Origin: an uncultured Muribaculaceae bacterium
GTDB taxonomy: Bacteria; Bacteroidota; Bacteroidia; Bacteroidales; Muribaculaceae
Reading direction: 5' to 3'
Assembly (NCBI GenBank): GCA_910584735.1
Contig: CAJUBM010000135.1
Span: forward strand, 1 to 7,015
DNA length: 7,015 nt
The position numbers were made by a program, and so were the translations under genes. Positions 5,494 through 7,015 of this stretch are shown piece by piece. The notes under the pieces are model-generated. The model saw nothing but the letters and a program-made list of their open reading frames with translations, was not told where the DNA came from and searched no databases. The number at the start of each line of letters is the position of its first letter. Within the stretch, counting starts at the first letter, position 1.

Positions 5494-6867
5494 GTGCTTT
5501 GGGATAATATAAAAAACTCGTTGGGAGGATATTTTTCCATGTCGGAATACCTTGTGACCCAGCAGGAGGCTGAGGCTTCTATTCGCGAGGGTGTGTCTTT
5601 CCGTGGAACCAACATCATAATACTCGTTCTTGCCATATTCATAGCTTCGTTGGGGCTGAATACCAATTCTACGGCTGTGATTATCGGCGCCATGTTGATT
5701 TCGCCGTTGATGGGGCCTATCTGCGGGGCAGGCTTGGCGGTTGGGATACAGGATTTTGACCTGTTGCGCCGTTCGGGACGGAATCTGGCCGCCGCTGCCG
5801 GATTTTCGGTTATTGCTTCTACGATTTACTTCCTTATCTCGCCTGTTACCGAGGGACATAGCGAACTGCTGGCGCGTACCTCTCCAACGATATATGACGT
5901 ATTGATAGGATTTTTTGGCGGAGGTGCCGGAATTGTAGCCGCCGGGTCGCGTTCGAAAGGTAATGTAATCCCCGGTGTGGCTATCGCTACGGCTCTTATG
6001 CCTCCGCTGTGTACCGTGGGGTATGGTGTGGCTACCTGGCAGCCACAGTATTTTATCGGGGCGTTGTATCTGTTCCTCATCAACTCGGTATTCATTGCCG
6101 TGGCTACATTTATAGGGGTAAAATTGATGCACTATAAGCCGGTGCAGACATCTAATCCCGAGAGGGCGCGAAGGGTGCAGAAGTGGATATATTCATTGGC
6201 CATCATTACATTGTTGCCGAGCATATATCTTACCTACAATATGCTGCGTGAGAGCCGTTTTGAAATAAACGTAGATAACTTCGTTGAACATGAATGTCAT
6301 TGGCCTGATACAAGGGTGGTAAATGTATCAACGGACTGGCACAGTAGGGGAGGGTCGGTAATCACGCTCACCTTGGTGGGGCGCACCATGCCGCGCGACT
6401 CGCTTGTAACAGCTCTTGGTTCCAGACTTGGCTATTATAATCTTGCGAACTCCTCCCTGTCCATCCTCCAGGGTGACGGCCCTGCTGAGATAGGCCAGAA
6501 TACTTCGGCAAAAGATGTTTATGAGGCATCCCAGAGTATAATAGCTGCCAAGCAGAAAGATATTGATTCGCTGCGGCAGGTAATATCATATAACACCCTT
6601 GTGTCGGCTCCCGAGCTTATGCCGGAGGTGCGTGTGGTGTTCCCGGCGGTGCGTGACTTAGCCATAACTAAAGCTATATTTGCGAAATCTGACGGGGGCA
6701 GTACCGATTCGCCGTCACCTACCGATACTGTAAATGTGGCTCTTATAAGTGTGAAAGGGCGTTTTGGGCGTGAGGAGCGCGGACGTCTCTCCAAATACCT
6801 TGAAGCCCGTCTGCGTGTACGCCGGGTAGACGTCGTGGAAGTTCCCGCCTCGGATGTGTCCCGTTGA
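5494..6867 (+). CDS. DUF389 (TIGR00341-type) integral membrane protein, function unknown
   Basis: The membrane half carries the family hallmark TNSTAVIIGAMLISPLMGP (57-75) and the second conserved stretch around GVAIATALMPPLCTVG (161-176). About seven hydrophobic segments are visible, near residues 40-56, 61-85, 98-118, 133-151, 159-180, 186-212 and 231-251. A soluble C-terminal region follows (252-457), with two similar beta-rich modules (about 275-327 and 381-451) joined by a helical stretch (338-370). The biochemical role of DUF389 is not established, and I assign none. The preferred start is GTG at 5494, because the leading residues LWDNIKNSLGGYF look like the usual family N-terminus and an in-frame stop sits at 5476-5478. 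ATG 5539 is the alternative, with GGAGG at 5524-5528 ten bases ahead, giving 442 residues. I see no clear promoter between the terminator at 5402 and this start. Length is normal and the frame is intact. Confidence 0.88.
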   Translation: MLWDNIKNSLGGYFSMSEYLVTQQEAEASIREGVSFRGTNIIILVLAIFIASLGLNTNSTAVIIGAMLISPLMGPICGAGLAVGIQDFDLLRRSGRNLAAAAGFSVIASTIYFLISPVTEGHSELLARTSPTIYDVLIGFFGGGAGIVAAGSRSKGNVIPGVAIATALMPPLCTVGYGVATWQPQYFIGALYLFLINSVFIAVATFIGVKLMHYKPVQTSNPERARRVQKWIYSLAIITLLPSIYLTYNMLRESRFEINVDNFVEHECHWPDTRVVNVSTDWHSRGGSVITLTLVGRTMPRDSLVTALGSRLGYYNLANSSLSILQGDGPAEIGQNTSAKDVYEASQSIIAAKQKDIDSLRQVISYNTLVSAPELMPEVRVVFPAVRDLAITKAIFAKSDGGSTDSPSPTDTVNVALISVKGRFGREERGRLSKYLEARLRVRRVDVVEVPASDVSR

Positions 6868-7015
6868 CACGGCTCTGCGTACAGCATAATTTATCATATT
6901 TCAAGGTAGCTTATTACGTAAATGTGTCATAATTCGGAGATACCTATCTTCCAACGAAAAACATTATCCGAGGTAACTTTATAGTGGCGCCGGACCTCCG
7001 GGACGGCAGGCCACC
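6868..7015. other. Unassigned end of window
   Basis: No complete gene lies here. On the minus strand a frame is open from the window edge to a TGA at 6927-6929, 28 codons ending RWKIGISEL, possibly the C-terminus of a convergent gene but too short to identify. On the plus strand TAACTTTA (6974-6981) is one base off a -7 element and is followed by GC-rich sequence with CCGG arms at 6990-6993 and 6998-7001 inside GTGG (6984-6987) and CCAC (7011-7014). No intrinsic terminator for the DUF389 gene is evident. Confidence 0.5.

Noticed and set aside
5458..6132. Minus-strand 224-codon open frame opposite the DUF389 gene
   Set aside because: The plus strand encodes a clear DUF389 protein; the antisense product is low-complexity and rich in Arg, Gln and Ser.
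1..7015. CRISPR array, tRNA, rRNA, toxin-antitoxin or defence cluster
   Set aside because: I saw no regularly spaced repeats, tRNA-like cloverleaf, rRNA motif or paired small genes on either strand.

Overview
The window looks like chromosomal DNA of a Bacteroidales bacterium, possibly Muribaculaceae (family level is a guess). Four upstream regions carry the Bacteroidota -7 promoter element TAnnTTTG, usually with a TTTG-like -33 element. Shine-Dalgarno sequences are mostly absent. The integrase remnant, the patatin-barrel protein, the GMP synthetase and the DUF389 protein all read like Bacteroidota family members.

Left edge (1-1022): the first ~45 bases look like the end of an IS21-type insertion sequence, with two imperfect copies of a 16-17 base repeat. 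They abut a minus-strand tyrosine integrase gene that stops after 156 codons, before any catalytic residue, so it is a remnant of an integrated element. Bases 510-1022 hold no recognisable gene. They contain a promoter-like site for the integrase, an orphan promoter-like site, two overlapping palindromes, the promoter of the next gene and a very stable hairpin in its leader.

Centre (1023-5402): three plus-strand genes follow, each with its own promoter rather than in one operon. The first encodes a 787-residue secreted patatin-like phospholipase fused to a POTRA-like segment and an outer-membrane beta-barrel. The second is guaA (glutamine-hydrolysing GMP synthetase, the last step to GMP). The third is a 56-residue ferredoxin with two [4Fe-4S] motifs, followed by the one convincing intrinsic terminator.

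Right part (5403-7015): a 457-residue DUF389 membrane protein of unknown function, probably started at GTG, then about 150 bases with no assigned gene. The intact genes are housekeeping or envelope functions with no visible pathway in common. The left edge is the only mobile, decaying part. I see no CRISPR array, defence cluster, tRNA or rRNA, and no clear new multi-gene system.
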